From a bacterium (lineage in GTDB: Bacteria; Patescibacteriota; Minisyncoccia; Phycocordibacterales; UBA1550), in assembly GCA_021823825.1 (NCBI GenBank), contig JAKANJ010000045.1:1-5060 (forward strand): a DNA stretch of 5,060 nucleotides, in the 5' to 3' direction. This document shows, in pieces, positions 5,039 through 5,060 of the stretch. The first letter of the stretch is position 1. Every line of letters begins with the position of its first letter. Made by a program: the position numbers and the translations under genes. The notes under the pieces are model-generated. The model made no database searches. It was not told the DNA's origin and was given only the letters and a program-made list of their open reading frames with translations.

Positions 5039-5060
5039 CAAGTGAGGAGCGACACAAATG
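5039..5060 (+). repeat. 22-bp direct repeat, copy 2, ending at the window edge
   Basis: Identical to 4962-4983. Its last three bases (5058-5060) are an ATG preceded by AGGAG (5045-5049) at 8 nt, so a + strand gene divergent from murJ may begin here, but only its start codon is inside the window. The window ends exactly where the repeat identity would be tested. Confidence 0.9.

Noticed and set aside
4962..5060. CRISPR array
   Set aside because: Only two 22-bp copies with a 55-bp interval that contains its own palindrome; no cas gene and no regular spacing can be judged from two copies.

Overview
The window looks like a piece of a Patescibacteria (CPR, probably Parcubacteria-like) genome. Three things point there: a compact FtsB/DivIC-type protein with a long charged linker and an aromatic C-terminal tail, a MurJ with the 'FNLQSIP' motif, and a LepA of the type seen in these lineages. 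The tail of a probable serine recombinase running into a tRNA gene is also common in such genomes. This placement is inferred from protein character only. Stops seen are TAA and TAG, and the long frames need no TGA recoding, which argues against the TGA=Gly lineages (Gracilibacteria, Absconditabacteria).

Layout, left to right. Bases 2-163 hold the 3' end of a probable serine recombinase on the + strand; its last 13 codons and stop run antisense through a tRNA-Arg(CCT) gene (123-197, minus). Next, all on the minus strand and reading right to left, comes a tight group: an FtsB/DivIC-like division protein (745-1128), tRNA-Gly(CCC) (661-731), a strong hairpin (617-657), a glutaredoxin-like protein (248-484), a second perfect hairpin (201-226) and tRNA-Arg. 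A 36-codon single-pass membrane protein (1179-1289, +) lies between ftsB and lepA. The right two thirds hold lepA (1312-3159, minus) and murJ (3263-4942, minus).

The right edge (4943-5060) is unusual. A 22-bp direct repeat occurs twice, 77 bp apart, the second copy ending exactly at the last base. On the + strand each copy is a Shine-Dalgarno plus ATG; on the minus strand each copy supplies a -35-like element upstream of murJ. A perfect 10-bp-arm AT-rich palindrome sits between them.

Functionally the core genes are housekeeping: lipid II flipping (MurJ), ribosome-associated GTPase (LepA/EF4), divisome assembly (FtsB-like), thiol redox chemistry (glutaredoxin) and two tRNAs. Three of the minus-strand genes (murJ, lepA, ftsB) share one start architecture: a -10-like hexamer ending exactly 9 nt before ATG, which suggests very short or leaderless mRNAs. 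No clearly new multi-gene system is visible. The most unusual signals are the repeat/palindrome module upstream of murJ, the hairpin-flanked tRNA-protein operon, and non-canonical key residues in LepA and MurJ.
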